Below are positions 25,113 to 38,649 of a stretch of DNA of 64,000 nucleotides, piece after piece (position 1 is the stretch's first letter; each line of letters opens with the position of its first letter). The stretch lies in NCBI GenBank assembly GCA_936450465.1, contig OW388305.1, positions 36,837,187 to 36,901,186 of the forward strand. The letters are read 5' to 3'. The stretch is from Gibbula magus. Its lineage: Eukaryota; Mollusca; Gastropoda; Trochida; Trochidae. The notes beneath the pieces were generated by a model, which searched no databases, had not been told where the DNA came from, and was given only the letters and a program-made list of their open reading frames with translations. The position numbers and the translations under genes are program-made.

Positions 25113-28100
25113 CTAATAATAATCTGGTAAATATGAATCCGATATTCAAATATTACATGCGAGTCAACCATTTTGTTTATTCTTAGGGCAAAATGTCCTG
25201 ATATTCATACGATAAAAACAATTACAAATATGTCATAACAATTATTTTCAAGAGTAAATTTAAGTATTTGCTTATTCTGCGTAGATGTGAAGTCTTCAGG
25301 TGCACTTATCTGTGTTTTATTCACTGAACTGTTTGTTGACATACATTGTTGATGTCGTTATATAATTGAAGTAACATTGCTGAAATTAATCTCCATAAGA
25401 CGAATACATGATATTTATTGATAAAGTTGTATTTTTTTCTTATTTCTTTCGTCGCAATTACATCCATCCTGATAACAGGAGAGTTAAATAGATATTACCA
25501 TACAGTGAAAATATAACAATCATGATTCTAGCTTCATGGCTCTTCCATAAATGCAAAGACTTATTTTCAGAACATGTCTGTGAATTTCGAATAGCTCCTT
25601 ACCTTCTGTACATATAGCCACACATGTAGCTGCATATAATATTCATCACATTGACTAAATAAACACACATTACAGCGTATCTACAGCTGCTGAATTATTT
25701 TTTTTTGTTATTACATTCGCAACAGACGTAACATTTGTTTCATTATTTTCCAAAAAATATTATAAACATGTTCTTTTCTTTTCATATTTAGGTAGTCAAA
25801 TCATGTTTAAAGCAATTGAACTTTGGAAATTATTGATTGATTCTGATTGTTATGGAATTAGTGCTACAGTTACATAGATGAATACTATAGGTATCAACAG
25901 TCCGTCTTGGTGAGGTCATTCTATTTTTACATATGAATTTTAAAATCTTTTCAAACATAAACATTGCATATATCTTCCACACTAAAAGTGCTTTTGTATA
26001 AAATATATACAATATTTAATCCAATATGAATTCATTAAAATTCACAAATATCCTGAAAAACGTTTCATAACTTGATGTCTGTTATCTCTAAGAAGTTATA
26101 TTGTCAATGAATAATTTATCTGCATTCACTGGCACACGTGTCTCAGACAACTGGTTATTTCAACATCTGATGCGATGAATATGTTGAAGTTTTTTTAGTG
26201 AAAGTACCTGGAATGTCATGGTCAGGCACAACGGAATGAAACAAGTAGAAGTTCAAAAGAAATGATCGAAATATACATTGCAGGGTCACAAATCATGGTA
26301 TGTAACAGTTGATTTTAAAAAATCATGCCACAAAAGATGTTTTTGATGCTTTAAGATCCTGCAAAATATAATGCACAACTCATGGAGAAAACCGATGGAT
26401 ACGAAATCAATGTACTTGAACAGCTGTCAAGTCCTAACATTCGGAGGGGTATTATGCAGAAAAGGGTTGGTTTTTAGATCATTCACATGTCAATCTCCAG
26501 ACGTCTACAACAATTTGGGTTTAAATGCTACGTCCCGTGCTGAAAACTCATTTTGAATGGCTGGAGAGAAAAACTAGAATAGAATAGAGAACAGCTCTCA
26601 GATATTACCGACGGCAGGGTGGGAACCATGTTCCTTTCGCCTACACATATGTTTTCAATTATTTTAGCAATAGTCGTACGTTGTTAATAAGCAGTATCCA
26701 AAGTAAAATATATCGAAGTTATTGTTCAGAGGCGACTATAAAACACCCAATCCCGAAGCCCATATCTGAGGATATGATCAGAAAATGGCACCTTGAATCT
26801 TTTTCTGGTTTGTATTCTTTAGTATCCAGGAACTCATGCCTAAACAAATAAAGGTACTGAAAAAAACAAAAAGGATTAATGTTCCTTATTGAATGTACTT
26901 TCTTGTGATACCACATAGTCCTACAATACAAGCATTTATAAACTTGTTATTTGTGTCTGAAGTCTCCAAAGTCATGTAAACATAGCAATGTCAAGACCGT
27001 TTGTTCAGCAGCTGTACATTTATCATTTAGGTTATCTGATCTGATAGAAGGTAGTAATAAACAATAGAGTATTTCCTAAGTGTGGAAGTTTAACGTACAG
27101 TTGAATGACATTTGACCTTGACCAAATAGTGATAAACTGGACGGATCATTCTGCTTGAACACAAGGCAGTGAAAGTATGCGCCACCTACCATTGTTAAAC
27201 GCCACATGAGTAGCAAGAGTAGAAACACAATGTATAAGTTACCCTCATAATCTCAATATATGTGAAACCTGTCGGTAATGAACTCAATTTCCATTAATGT
27301 TCATGGTTAATGAACATAGCGATATATATTATAATGTGTATATTGACATGCATAAACGGCAGTGTCACGGTTTTAATTTCCATTCCTACTGAATCTTTAA
27401 TGATATCTTGTTAGCTCGATTAACCCATGGTTAAAGAACATTCATGAAGCTCGTTATCCAGAATAATATGTGTCTCATGTTACATTAATTTGTTTCTTTG
27501 TCAAATCGACATTTTAGTAGATTCCATTTATTCCAAGAGATGCTGAGAAACATTTCCGGTGGTGTAAATTTGGTGTAAACTAATGAAGTTACAAATCCTG
27601 TTTCCCATGGGAAATTCGTCTGCTCAATGACTGAACAAAAGTGTTTTGTACTTGAAGGGAGTCACTGATGAGTTCATCACCTTTCTTTTCTGTACATTGT
27701 AAGACATATAAGTATCTACTGTTCTCTCTTGTTGTATTCATTGTGTTCATCTACATTCCAAAGACATGAACTTGGTCTATGATGTATATTTGGCAATATA
27801 TTATGAAAAATATATCAATAAAACATTTTTTTCAAAGCGAGACGTTACTTATTGTTTAATTTCCATTTAAATGTTTTATTAAAGAAGCAAGAGTTAAACA
27901 TTAATATACAAAGTAATGCGCTAACTGTATATTGTACATTATGCTATTGCAGTTATGTTATGTCATTCGGAACAGAACCCCTTGTGTATTATTTGCACAA
28001 TGACAGGAAAGGACCATAATTGTTTACCTGTTACTGAGAGACCTGCTGTGTATTATTTTAACGAGGAAAAAATAAATTGGGAGTTAGTCTGTAAATACTG

Positions 28101-28738
28101 CCAAAATTACAAAACTGTTCAGCCTTTAGTTTAACCACGAAAGAGAGAAATCAGTTATAGCTGTTGTTGATCAGAACAGTCTTTATAACCTTCTCCTGAA
28201 TATTGTTAAGGTGAAATTATTCTTCACTACATGTTCATGTATTATATAACAGATTCACATACGCATGCATTCTTGACTGATTGCATTGACTTCATAAAAC
28301 AAGAGATATTGTGACAAAAATGTGGCAGAATTTAGACCATAATCGTCACTTTGTTGGTATCTGGTAATGTTATTAAATTGAAATAAATCCAAAGTCCAGT
28401 AATTATCTTATCTTATTTCACAATATGTTTAATCTCTTATAGTGTTTTAATAAATAAAACAGTGATATGTACTTACTCCTTTTCATCAAAACAGTATACA
28501 TCACAATACTATGAATACAATGCTCTGATGCAGTGAGCGATAATAAAACTAAATTCATTTGTTAATCTAAAGCATGGTAGCACAATCCATTTAACAAATA
28601 CTCCAAATATTGGTACCTCGATTAAATCTATTGCATAACACATAAACACATGTATCCTTTGCCAGACATACCAGAATGAACAGCACCTTTAACGTGACAA
28701 AAATATACTTTAAAGTTGATATTTTAAAATGTTTATGT
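25112..28738. other. Unassigned AT-rich region
   Basis: Long stretch without a supported gene or element. By position it could hold a far-diverged copy of the A unit between X2 and C, but I cannot show an alignment by eye. Confidence 0.35.
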
Positions 28739-29499
28739 GATGCAGGCGAAAGGGTGCTTTCTGTACACAGTCAAAGAGATTATAAATTTGTCTTTTGTCT
28801 CACCAAACGTTTACTTCAGGAACACATAATTGTATTTGCACCAACTACTCCTAGCTCGTGACCAGCTGTTAACAAATGTGATTAAACATCCCGGAAATAA
28901 GCCATCTCTACACCTAGAATGCCTGGTGTTTAGATTTGGATCTGGATACAAGACATCAACATGTGTTAAACTTACTTTGCATATTTATTCATTCTCCTTA
29001 AGGTTTAAATGTATGGTCACACGCATTAGTGCCAACATATGTGAGAGTTTTTAAGATACACGTCAATGATTTCTTATTCGTCATGCATCTATCAAGAATG
29101 ATCCATTTGACTTGAACTTTATATAGGTAATACTGAACAACAGTTCTGAGTTTCTAAGAGAAATATCATCTTGAGCAAGTTTTAAGTGATATAACACGTT
29201 GTCTAATGGAAATATAAAAATGGAAAAGAAATCTCATCAATTGCAAACCAATTGAACATATAAACTTGCAAAGTGTGATCAGACTACATTGCCTTTAATA
29301 TCGATATTCATTCGGGTTTTATGTGATGTTTTTACACACATATCTCATAAAACGATCTAAGCAATAAACATGGGGCTGCCTTGATGGATAACAGAGACCA
29401 TAGATAATTATCAGACTAAGATAATGTTCATGTTCATGTTTATGTCTATGCTCAAAATACCCTCTTAAACAGAATGATATCATATCATTAATTTAAGCT

Positions 29500-30220
29500 A
29501 TGAGGAGAATATAATGGGGCAAATGCCCTTGGACAAAATATCAAATAATAATATCAAATAGCAACCTGACTCTCCTCTCGTATCCCTGCTAACAGACTGT
29601 GAACTTCGTGGAATGGTGTGACAATAACTACCTGGAGTTGAACACTAAGAAGACCAAGGAAATGATAATAGACTTATTGTATCCAATCAATCTGATCATT
29701 TTCTGTAGAGTGTTGGTTCGGTGCCCTCTCCCCCAAGACAAAAACAAACTTCAAACAATTGTTACCACCTGTTCAAAAATCACTGGCACATCTTTTAACT
29801 CCCTCTGACAAATTTATGAAAATAATGTTTTAAAGTCTGCCCACAAAATTTTATCAGACCCTTCCCATGACTTCCAATACAATTGTTACACCCTTTTATC
29901 ATCTGGGCGCAGGTTTCTTATTCCCAAAATGCAGACGAAGAGGGCACGGTCATCGTTTTTACCTACGAGTATTAAACTTTTAAATTAGCTTTAACTACAC
30001 AACCATGCATATACATCTGTACATTTATGCTCCTAATGATTATGTCTTTATAGCTTGCACACTACACACGTTTACCTGTATTTGATATTTATATGTCTCA
30101 TCTTTGTATGTCTGTATTTTTATGTTACAAAATGTTGCATCACTGATGTAAAAAAACAAAAACAAAAAACAAACGAAATTCCTTTATCGGGAAATAAGTA
30201 TTATTATTGTTACAACGTCA
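29500..30220 (+). pseudogene. CR1/Rex-like LINE 3' end, copy C of the shared insertion
   Basis: Same element and position as 0.70-1.58 kb. It keeps the start (FVEWCDNNYLELNTKKTKEM, then IID) but about 215 bp of reverse transcriptase is deleted: ATAGACT is joined directly to a TATTGTATCC block. It retains about 60 bp lost in A, encoding in a shifted frame the usual SSGRRFLIPKMQTKRAR-like segment. The same upstream frameshift is present in both, so the ancestor was already dead before duplication. Confidence 0.8.
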
Positions 30221-31224
30221 TCTTTCTTCTATGACATCTGTTCTAAATGCGTCGACAGTAGGTATCTAATAGAAATGTCAAAGTATATGATGGTGATGGT
30301 ATATGATTGTTCAGAATTTCATGACTTTGGCGACAGATAAATTTTCTATTCCCACACAACGTTATACTCGTGAATAAAATATTAGTGCATTAGGTAGCAT
30401 TGATAACGATCATTGAACGAAAGGGTGTTTCGTGTACACAGTCAAAGTGATTATAAATTTGTATTTTGTCGCTAAAAATGTGTGGTATTATAACCAAATG
30501 CTGAACATGATTACAGAAATCCTTTTCAATTACAAGTACATGGATGTTTCCGGTATTGAAATTGATGAATTGATTGAGTTTTTTCATCTGTAACGCTAAA
30601 GGTTGCTATAAACATGCCATTGTTCTTGTTTTATTAAAAGTTGATAACTGCATTGGTTGGCATACACTGTATTTTATTTAGACGTTACTTTATCTTTAAG
30701 ATTTAAAACTTATGTAAAAGATATTTGTCAGTTTACAGAATATCTAACAATATCCGTTATAGAAGTGAAATATATTATAACAACACGATATTCACAATTA
30801 CCCAGGTAATCCTGCTTTCGATTTACTAACTATACGTGAGAACTTGGCAAGAGTTCTAAAATGATTACAGACCTTTAGACGAATGGAGAAATGGACTTCA
30901 TCCACCCGATGCCTTGCTCGGAAATTGTTCAAACAGTACACAACTGTGTTGTTGTGATCCACATTTCTTCACTTTATCATATTTATTCGGATTTTTGTTT
31001 TGATTCATATCTTGATAGTTAGTAAGTAATTTAGTTCGTCATATTATTATTATTTCTTTGCACCATAGTAACGTTAATATAACATATAACATAAAAGTAC
31101 ACATTGAGTCTCTAGATTGAAATACTATGAATACCATATTTAATTTTGTATAAATGTTCTGATCCAACATCAATTATTTGACTACAGTGAATATCCGTAC
31201 TGTATAAGGGATATTAAAATAATA

Positions 31225-31760
31225 TTGCTCGCCTCTATTGATTATGTGCCCGTTGGTCTCAATCCTTTCAAGAATATTATCTTGTTGTAAGGAAGGTTAA
31301 ACATTTGTGATGTTAGACGCAGATGCTGTAGTTATTACAGACATTGACAGTGAGGAGTTTATTCAGTTTGTAGAATATTGAATCTGTTGCTGGTTAGGAT
31401 GCTCTCCTGTCTCAATTAGATATTACTTAATTGCCAACATCAGATTTGGCAATATTGAAATAGAGAAGCACAAGTGGAAGAAATCGCATACAAATGTGTT
31501 TCGTTGGAATATTGGCTTTCTTCATTGCAGCATTTTTGTTTCATCGGAATGAATTTAAACAGAACATGGCAAAATCACAAAGAAAATAACTTTTCATTAG
31601 GATCCCGAAAGAATTGCATGTGTCATTCAGAAATTAGCTGTTTTGTGGAACAGGGAACATTCTTATATGCAACTCATCAATCACTGTCAGAAACCACAGT
31701 CCGGTCACGTACAATGTATAATCACAGTTACGATTTCAGCATATATTTATGGCTTTAGAT
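31225..31760. repeat. Module M, first copy in C
   Basis: Paralogue of 2,205-2,700 with the same TTGTAAGGAAGG stop in the candidate frame; VPVGLNPFKNIILL is still readable before it. Confidence 0.75.
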
Positions 31761-32389
31761 TTCTTAAATAATCAAGGAGCGTTTAGTGTTGTCTTGATAC
31801 GTGTTTCGTCATTATATTAGATTTGGTTGGATTTTTTCTTTCTTTAAATTTAGATACTCAGACAGAAATGTTCATTTTTTATAATTAAAGACGGCTTAAA
31901 AATACCCTTATTGCTGCACTGTTGTCAGTGTATAAACATGACAAAACAGTACCCCCGGAGTCCCTACAGTACAATGCTATGCAATATAAGCACATTCATT
32001 TTGTATTTCATTTTCTGATCCAGTATCATACTTTGGATTTGATTTATCAGAAATATAAATGTGATTGAAATGATATTATTTACACCTCCTGTAACGATGT
32101 GGCAATATCAAATCTTTAAAATAGTTTGCATGTATTGAAAGATATCATATGCAAACTTTAAAATTTCAATATTTTGTAAAGACTCATTGTAAACAAAATT
32201 CCACGAATTATACATGTTTGAAAGAGTTCATGATGAACATTTAAAACACAGGGACGTTTTGTACTTATTGCAACTTAGAAAAACGAATCAAGTTCAATAT
32301 TGTCTCATTGTCAACTCTATGTCAGTTTCAGTAATGGTCCTAGTCGACCCATTTCAATGATTGAACATTACATCTGTTGATACTCCAAA

Positions 32390-32905
32390 GTCCCTCTATT
32401 GATGGTGTGCCCGTTGGCCTCAAACCTTTCAGGGATCTAATCTTGTTAAGAAAGGGTCAGAAACTTGTGATGTTAGACGCAGATGCTGTAGTTATTACAG
32501 ACCTCGAGAGTGAGTTAATCCAGCTTGTAGAATATTGAATCTGTTACTGGTTAGAATCCTCTCCATTACAAGTTCGATATTTGTTTATTGCCGACATCAG
32601 ATTTGGCAATATTGAATCAGATATGGACAAGTGGAAGAAGTCTCATACAAATGTGTTTCAATGGAATATTTGCTTCATTGTACCATATCTATTTGTATCA
32701 TCATAATGACTTTGGACAGGACAGACACATAGTAAAGTATGGTATAGTAAATCATGTAGTAAACGTTCTTCTAATTTGATGTCAGGAAGAAATATGTCAG
32801 CAAATAGCTGTATTGTCAATTGCAGCCAGGGTACATTCTCAAATGCAGCTCATCAATCAATGTCAGAAAGCACAGTTCTTGTCTATGCAGAGATCGTGGT
32901 ATGAA
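32390..32905. repeat. Module M, second copy in C
   Basis: Paralogue of 3,240-3,790. The candidate frame is open: SIDGVPVGLKPFRDLILL, then MLDADAVVITDLESELIQL and a TGA. All differences from the A copy that I found are amino-acid changing. Confidence 0.7.
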
Positions 32906-33160
32906 TACAAGTGTTACATTTTAGGTACATATGTTAGCATACGTCTGGCAAGATGAAGAAACGAGTTATATGTGATGTTGTTTTTGTGTGGCATTTAAGA
33001 CGAATAAAAGAGGACATACAGACCTTCCGGATATGTGCTTACGTCTTTATCAAATGGAATGTAAGAAATAACTTATATTCTGAAACGTGATGTACAATCA
33101 CTAAAAACAATTTGTAATCCAGAAATATTTGTCTATATACAGGTGTCCAATGAATAAACA

Positions 33161-34169
33161 TACCCCGTATCTAGAAAGTTTCTAGTGCGTATCTAGAAAG
33201 TTTCTAGTGCGTATCTAGAAACTTTCTAGAACGTTATTATTACATGTAATAAAAGACAACTTTATCCATATAGAATATATTATTTTGCGAAGACATCTGT
33301 CTTGCGTACTGCAATTTTGACATACATCTTATATCCAGCAATTGAAGAGAATACAATATAAACAATTGAGTATTTGAATTAATATCGAAATAGTTTATGT
33401 CTTAACAGCAACATAACAAAGTCTGTATTCGATATTTTATCATATGACCAAAAAAGTAATATATTCTATATAACAAACCAATCAATTATTCTATTCACGG
33501 ACACACTATTATGTAACCACTTACATATTTGCTTTATCTCCAATATTGAATTCACTTAAATGTAAAACAGATCGGCAAAATAATTGAATTCTAATGTAAT
33601 TTAAGTTTAAATCATATTTTCTACACGCAGTTGAATGCCCTTGTAATTTATCGGGTTTTATTGTTGAACAAATGAATGGATGTTCACATCGAGGAAACAA
33701 TATGTTTGGTAAACATTTTAATAGAGCATATACCAGGGGAAAAGAAAGTATGATAAATGCACAATGGCGTAAATGAAATAACGACATACATGTATAAGTA
33801 AATGCATAGTTCCTAATCAGCATATTCCTTCATTACTCATTCGTTAATTAGCGCGTCAGCCATGCATAACTGAATGCACACAAGGGGCGTTATAATGAGG
33901 AAGCATGGTAGAGTAGGAAAACTTCAACATCAAATATCCGCTTTTCTAATTAAGTTATAAAGTTGATTTTAAAGAATGTGTGTTAAAGTCAATAAGCAGT
34001 TTCAGAATATACCAAAATAGTTTAGATATCTCGTAAAAAATATAAAAAACTCGAAATTTCTAGAAATTTCTAGAAATTTCTAGAAACTTTCTAGAAACTT
34101 TCTAGATACTCACTAGAAACTTTCTAGATACGCACTAGAAATTTTCTAGAAATTTCTAGAAAGGGGGTA
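33161..34169. mobile_element. 1-kb foldback element with TCTAGA-palindrome termini
   Basis: The left end is TACCCC followed by two exact 22-bp units GTATCTAGAAAGTTTCTAGTGC (each half given here reads GTATCTAGAAA and GTTTCTAGTGC) and a partial third. The right end is the inverted equivalent: stacked CTAGAAATTT and CTAGATACGCACTAGAAA units closing with GGGGGTA. The inner 800 bp is AT-rich with no transposase; the 100-codon minus-strand frame looks random. Copy A lacks the whole block near 4,060, so it inserted in C after the duplication. No target duplication is clear. The superfamily is unknown. Confidence 0.75.
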
Positions 34170-34609
34170 CTTTGTTTCTTGCATAACTGTATATGATAAT
34201 ACACAAATATTTCTCATTTTAGTGTTCAATATCAAACTGGTTTTAACTGCATTATGAAAGATAATATTACATATTTTTGCAACATAATAACTATATACAG
34301 GGGTGTTATGTCATATCGACTAAATCATATCAACAGTATTCATCATAACACAGATAGCGGCAGTTGCAACAAGTTCATACAATATTAAGGTGTATTTATG
34401 AGACAGGCAAACACGGAAAACTAGTAACAATACGCTTTTCGTTAACAAGAGGCATTTATTATTTTGGATATCATGTTTGTAACTGTGTTATCACTTCACA
34501 TTATTTATTCTGTTTGTTTTGTAATATGTATATGTATACAGATCATTAAGTAGGAAATGGGAACACATATATCGTCATATATATGTATGTCCTCATCTCC
34601 TTAATCACA

Positions 34610-34830
34610 CATTCATGGGGATTATTCCAGATAACCCTTTTTGTAACGACAGTTTAATGACCTCACTGTTTACAGAAGAGCACTGTGGTATTTACATTGC
34701 ACAAACGTTTTCTGTTGAGCCGTGGGAATGTTTGTCAAATTCACTTTGCTTTAGGTTCTTAACGTGTTTTACATCATCCTGTGGTATGAATGTCAACTAC
34801 TCAAAATTCCTCTGTTGATAATTGCACCAG
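34610..34830. repeat. Module N, copy in C (N1)
   Basis: Paralogue of 4,515-4,760. It holds a 67-codon ATG frame; see the copy in A for why I do not call it a gene. Confidence 0.7.
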
Positions 34831-34904
34831 GATATATGGGGTTTCATCGGTATAAAAACGAAGTTTGGTGCAAATGGTAGGCTGAGGGCTGAGAGATACG
34901 ATGG

Positions 34905-35810
34905 AGGTATTTTAACAAGAAAAGCCTTTAAAAGGCAAGCTTGGGGGCAACTGAGTAGATCTAGTGAATGGAACATGAAGTGGTGAATTTTGGTGAATAT
35001 CGGTGCTCGATGTACAGGCGGGTGGACAATGCATGATGAGGGTCTTGCCTGGGTGTTTGCTGGTCTAGTGGGAGAAATGATTTTGATTGATTTAAACATA
35101 TTTATTCAAGAGAAAGGATTGGGTACAAGTTATCAAAGTTAATGAAACCCTCTCCTAAGGAGAAATGACTGTCAGTACTCTTTTATAATTAAGCCTACCA
35201 TTATAATAAACCCATGGATGATTACTTGTATAACTTGACAACATGAAAACGTGTTGTTTAATCTTATGTAATTTCATATCCAACCTATGCGAAATCAAAT
35301 CCAAACAGAGTAGTCTACGCCTGACCTCATGTAGGTGAATGTGCAAGCTTCTTCAATCCGGTAAAATCTTTTAATCAGACGTCTCTTTTCATGTTAACGC
35401 ATGTCTTATAATATCCTCTCTGTAAGTTTAAAATAACCACCAATTTTGAAGTTTTACTACGACTAAAGGTTTTACCGATTTTTGAAATATAACCTGGCAG
35501 CTGTTTTTCAACCTTACCTACATTCTCGATAATCAAGAGTATACGCTCCGATAAATTAGTGATTATAGATTTATCGGATCGTATAATCTGGATTATCGAG
35601 AAGGCCTTACCTGTGACTCGATTCGAAATCAATAGTTTAAAACTTTCAAAACAATAAATAGAGGGAATCGATCCCATAACTCTTCTCACTGAAGATGGCG
35701 TATTTACCAATAGACCACCGCGGATGACTGAAGACATGTAGAATAAGTAATAGATACATGATTGACACAAGTGGTGTATACAAAATATCATCGAGCTATC
35801 ATCTCACGAA
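34905..35810 (-). mobile_element. Insert in copy C with tRNA-derived head (minus strand)
   Basis: Copy A has only about 300 bp of unrelated sequence between the flanking anchors. On the minus strand, TGGTCTATTGG (complement of 35,708-35,718) resembles a Pol III A box and GGATCGATTCC (complement of 35,664-35,674) a B box, 33 nt apart as in a tRNA. Further along, the complement of 35,080-35,150 reads GGAGAGGGTTTCATTAAC and ends TTGAATAAATATGTTTAAA, like a LINE-type tail. This could be a long SINE or a SINE beside another fragment. The 138-, 63- and 100-codon minus frames are not recognised. Confidence 0.5.
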
Positions 35811-36859
35811 GGAGCGGAGTACTTAAACCTGATAGATGTAGTCCCTTTCGAATCGAGAGCGAAACCACTAGAACGCATTTTCTGATAAACGATCACTTCA
35901 TTTGAAAGAATGGAATGTCAAAGTGTAGTTTGTAGAGATAAATTAAAATGAACACGCTTTCAATATGTCATAACTTTTTAGTCAAATTAAAGCTCGCTTT
36001 GGAATAAACAAATATGACAATCTTAGGAATAATAACACAACTCAACCAATATATTACATCGCACATTCCTTGATGGTGGTAGGATTTCTGTTTATTCATT
36101 TGTTATTTTTTGTTAGTATTTATGTGTTAATTTGTGTTTTCATGTTATGATTATGAACCAAATTGGAAGAATATACAGCAAAGCACTAACATTGTACCTT
36201 GGATCTAGATAAGTTAAACTGGCAATAATAACACACACAAATATTCGTCATTCATGCTGGACCACAAAACGAGATCATTGTATTAACGGTTTTTTAAAAC
36301 ACATTTGGAAAATTGTTTTTACATGGAATACAATGTAATACTACTCAAGCTATCTTAATTGTGGTTTCCTTTAATTGAAATGTATATAATTATAGTCATT
36401 TACAGACATTCCATTTATATTTATTATATTTATTATACATTATATTTATATTCCTATAACCCTTGATGTGAACAGTACATGAATAAAGGACTTTAATTTT
36501 AAATCAGCAAATACATATACTATTCCATTGTGAGAAGGAAACAGCAGATTGATTCCACACGTCATTGAACATAACACTGAGGGAATTAGACAATAATTAC
36601 TAATTATTAGGAACAGGTAATCTTAATATCATATAGGAAAGTACCTGTTCATGGATAAACATTCAGCTTGGGTAGATGTCCATCAGCAAGTCAACCATAT
36701 GTTACAAATTGATTTTGTTAAAGATTATCTTTTCTTTTTTGTATCAGACACCTGATAATGCGTCCTTAACATTTCTTTCAAGTTTCAAAGGTAAAAGTCA
36801 TTATTCCAGAAAGTTTATACGTTGCTAGGAACCACAATAGAAAGAAGCCAGTTATTTTG

Positions 36860-37040
36860 AATGGAATGGTTGTCAAATTCACTGAGCTCATGGTTTCCAT
36901 TTCATCACCGTCTGAAATGTTTGTCAAGTATCTGCAATGCCTATGTCAGTACTGAAATTCCTGCAGGCTTTTAACGCAGTTAGGATCAAACGTGCAGAAA
37001 TCCTGGCTTGAATTTGCTAAGAGATAACCCTAAGAAATGG
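36860..37040. repeat. Module N, second copy in C (N2)
   Basis: GGAATGGTTGTCAAATTCAC, then GAAATGTTTGTCAAGTATCT and GCAATGCC, matches the copy at 6.84 kb. Confidence 0.55.
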
Positions 37041-38649
37041 CTGAGTGAATAAAAGACAGCAGATAAATAAGCCAGTTGACCATACAGATTAATGGCAAAG
37101 ACTATCATCAACATGGTCATGTGCCAATACAAACCATCCCTGCATTTTCATTTTAGGATATATCTACTAATAGTGGGCTAGAAACTTGAGGAATGCGTAT
37201 TATGTATACTCATAACACACTATATTACCTTTGACGTATCACAATGATACAATAACAATCGTAAAAGACTTGTACGCGTTTCCTAACAGAAAATGAACAT
37301 ATAAACACATTATCGTAAAATATGTCTTCCAAAATATTACAACATAATATCAAAGCTCACAGCAAAGGTGTAATTGTCGCTTTGGTTCTCTTAAATAGTT
37401 GATCATTTATGTTTGTTACATTTGAAATTATGTTTCCTAATTATGAACTTCTTATGTTCCTTCTTATCTGTATAGTTTATTAATAAATACTCTATTAATA
37501 AACTATAAATTAGGTATGATCGGTCTATATTTCGGTTTAACACTAGGTTTGATCAATTAGGAGTTACTTTTTCCAGTTAATACATTAAAACGTTATTCTC
37601 TAAACAACCATTATCACAAATGTATTCACAAATGTAAATATTAAATTTCTGTGGGATTACAATTCAGAAAATTTGTGAAAAAAGCCAGTGTCACAATTGT
37701 GAATAATACACACTTTATGCTTGTGTCAGAATAACTGAATATCTTAAGTTGGCCATGTTGTGAAATATGATGTTTGTAGGATGCTTGTAGGATCAAAAAA
37801 TTCTATTATTTCAGGTAACATTTATCATTGAATATAGGCTTGTATCTTTTTAATCATTTCTGTTGCATCATTAAGTATCAAACAATTTTTTATTAACAGG
37901 AATCAGATATCGTCAACAAAGCGAGCATTACGTGTTCGGTCAGGGGCAACATTGTATAATCGTATCATTCATATTTCAAGATTTTAGATTTTGAGTGTTG
38001 AATAAATTGTTTGTCTTTCAGTGCCATTCAGTAACCAGGAGGCACATAGTTTAATTGTTTTCAACACGATGATATTACAACACGATCATCCAACTTAAAA
38101 AAGAAAGTTGCAATTCCCCGACTGCTGCATTATGTCAGGAGTTGTTTTATGTCACGCTAAGAAACTCCAACTCGGTTAAGTGTTGTTATTTACGTTCACG
38201 GTGTATTATTGACACCTCTGGGAGATCATGTGACATTTACTTAATTTCCATCCGGCATATTCTTCCACAATAACAAGTAACTAGATCCAAACTTATTCCT
38301 TTCTTTAATTACCACAATTTGTCATTACTGGACTGTAAACGATATTGAGAAATATTGTAGGAAGTAACTATTAAATTAGAAGTATATTTAAAGGTTAAAT
38401 GTACACTTATAGCACATTTTCTCATTAAGTAGAGGTGCACTATTTTGCTTTGAAATTTCAACAAGTGAAACATTTTGTTTAACATAAAAAAAGATAAGAA
38501 CAGTAACCAAAATACAATAAGTATGAAATATTGCATTCATTGATCGGGGATACGTTCAAAAGTGGTAAATATGTATTTGCTTTAATCTAACAATGTTAAA
38601 GGACACGTGGAATTGATTGAATTAACAAATGGTTTAACAGTAGGACGTT

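Noticed and set aside
33521..33823. Transposase of the foldback element
   Set aside because: The 100-codon frame has no catalytic or DNA-binding motif and looks random.
35375..35791. 138-codon minus-strand gene
   Set aside because: It overlaps a tRNA-like SINE head, has no recognisable domain and lies in an insertion missing from copy A.
37900..37940. Reverse transcriptase catalytic motif on the minus strand (ARFVDDI)
   Set aside because: A stop follows at once and no other reverse transcriptase blocks lie nearby in any frame; probably chance.
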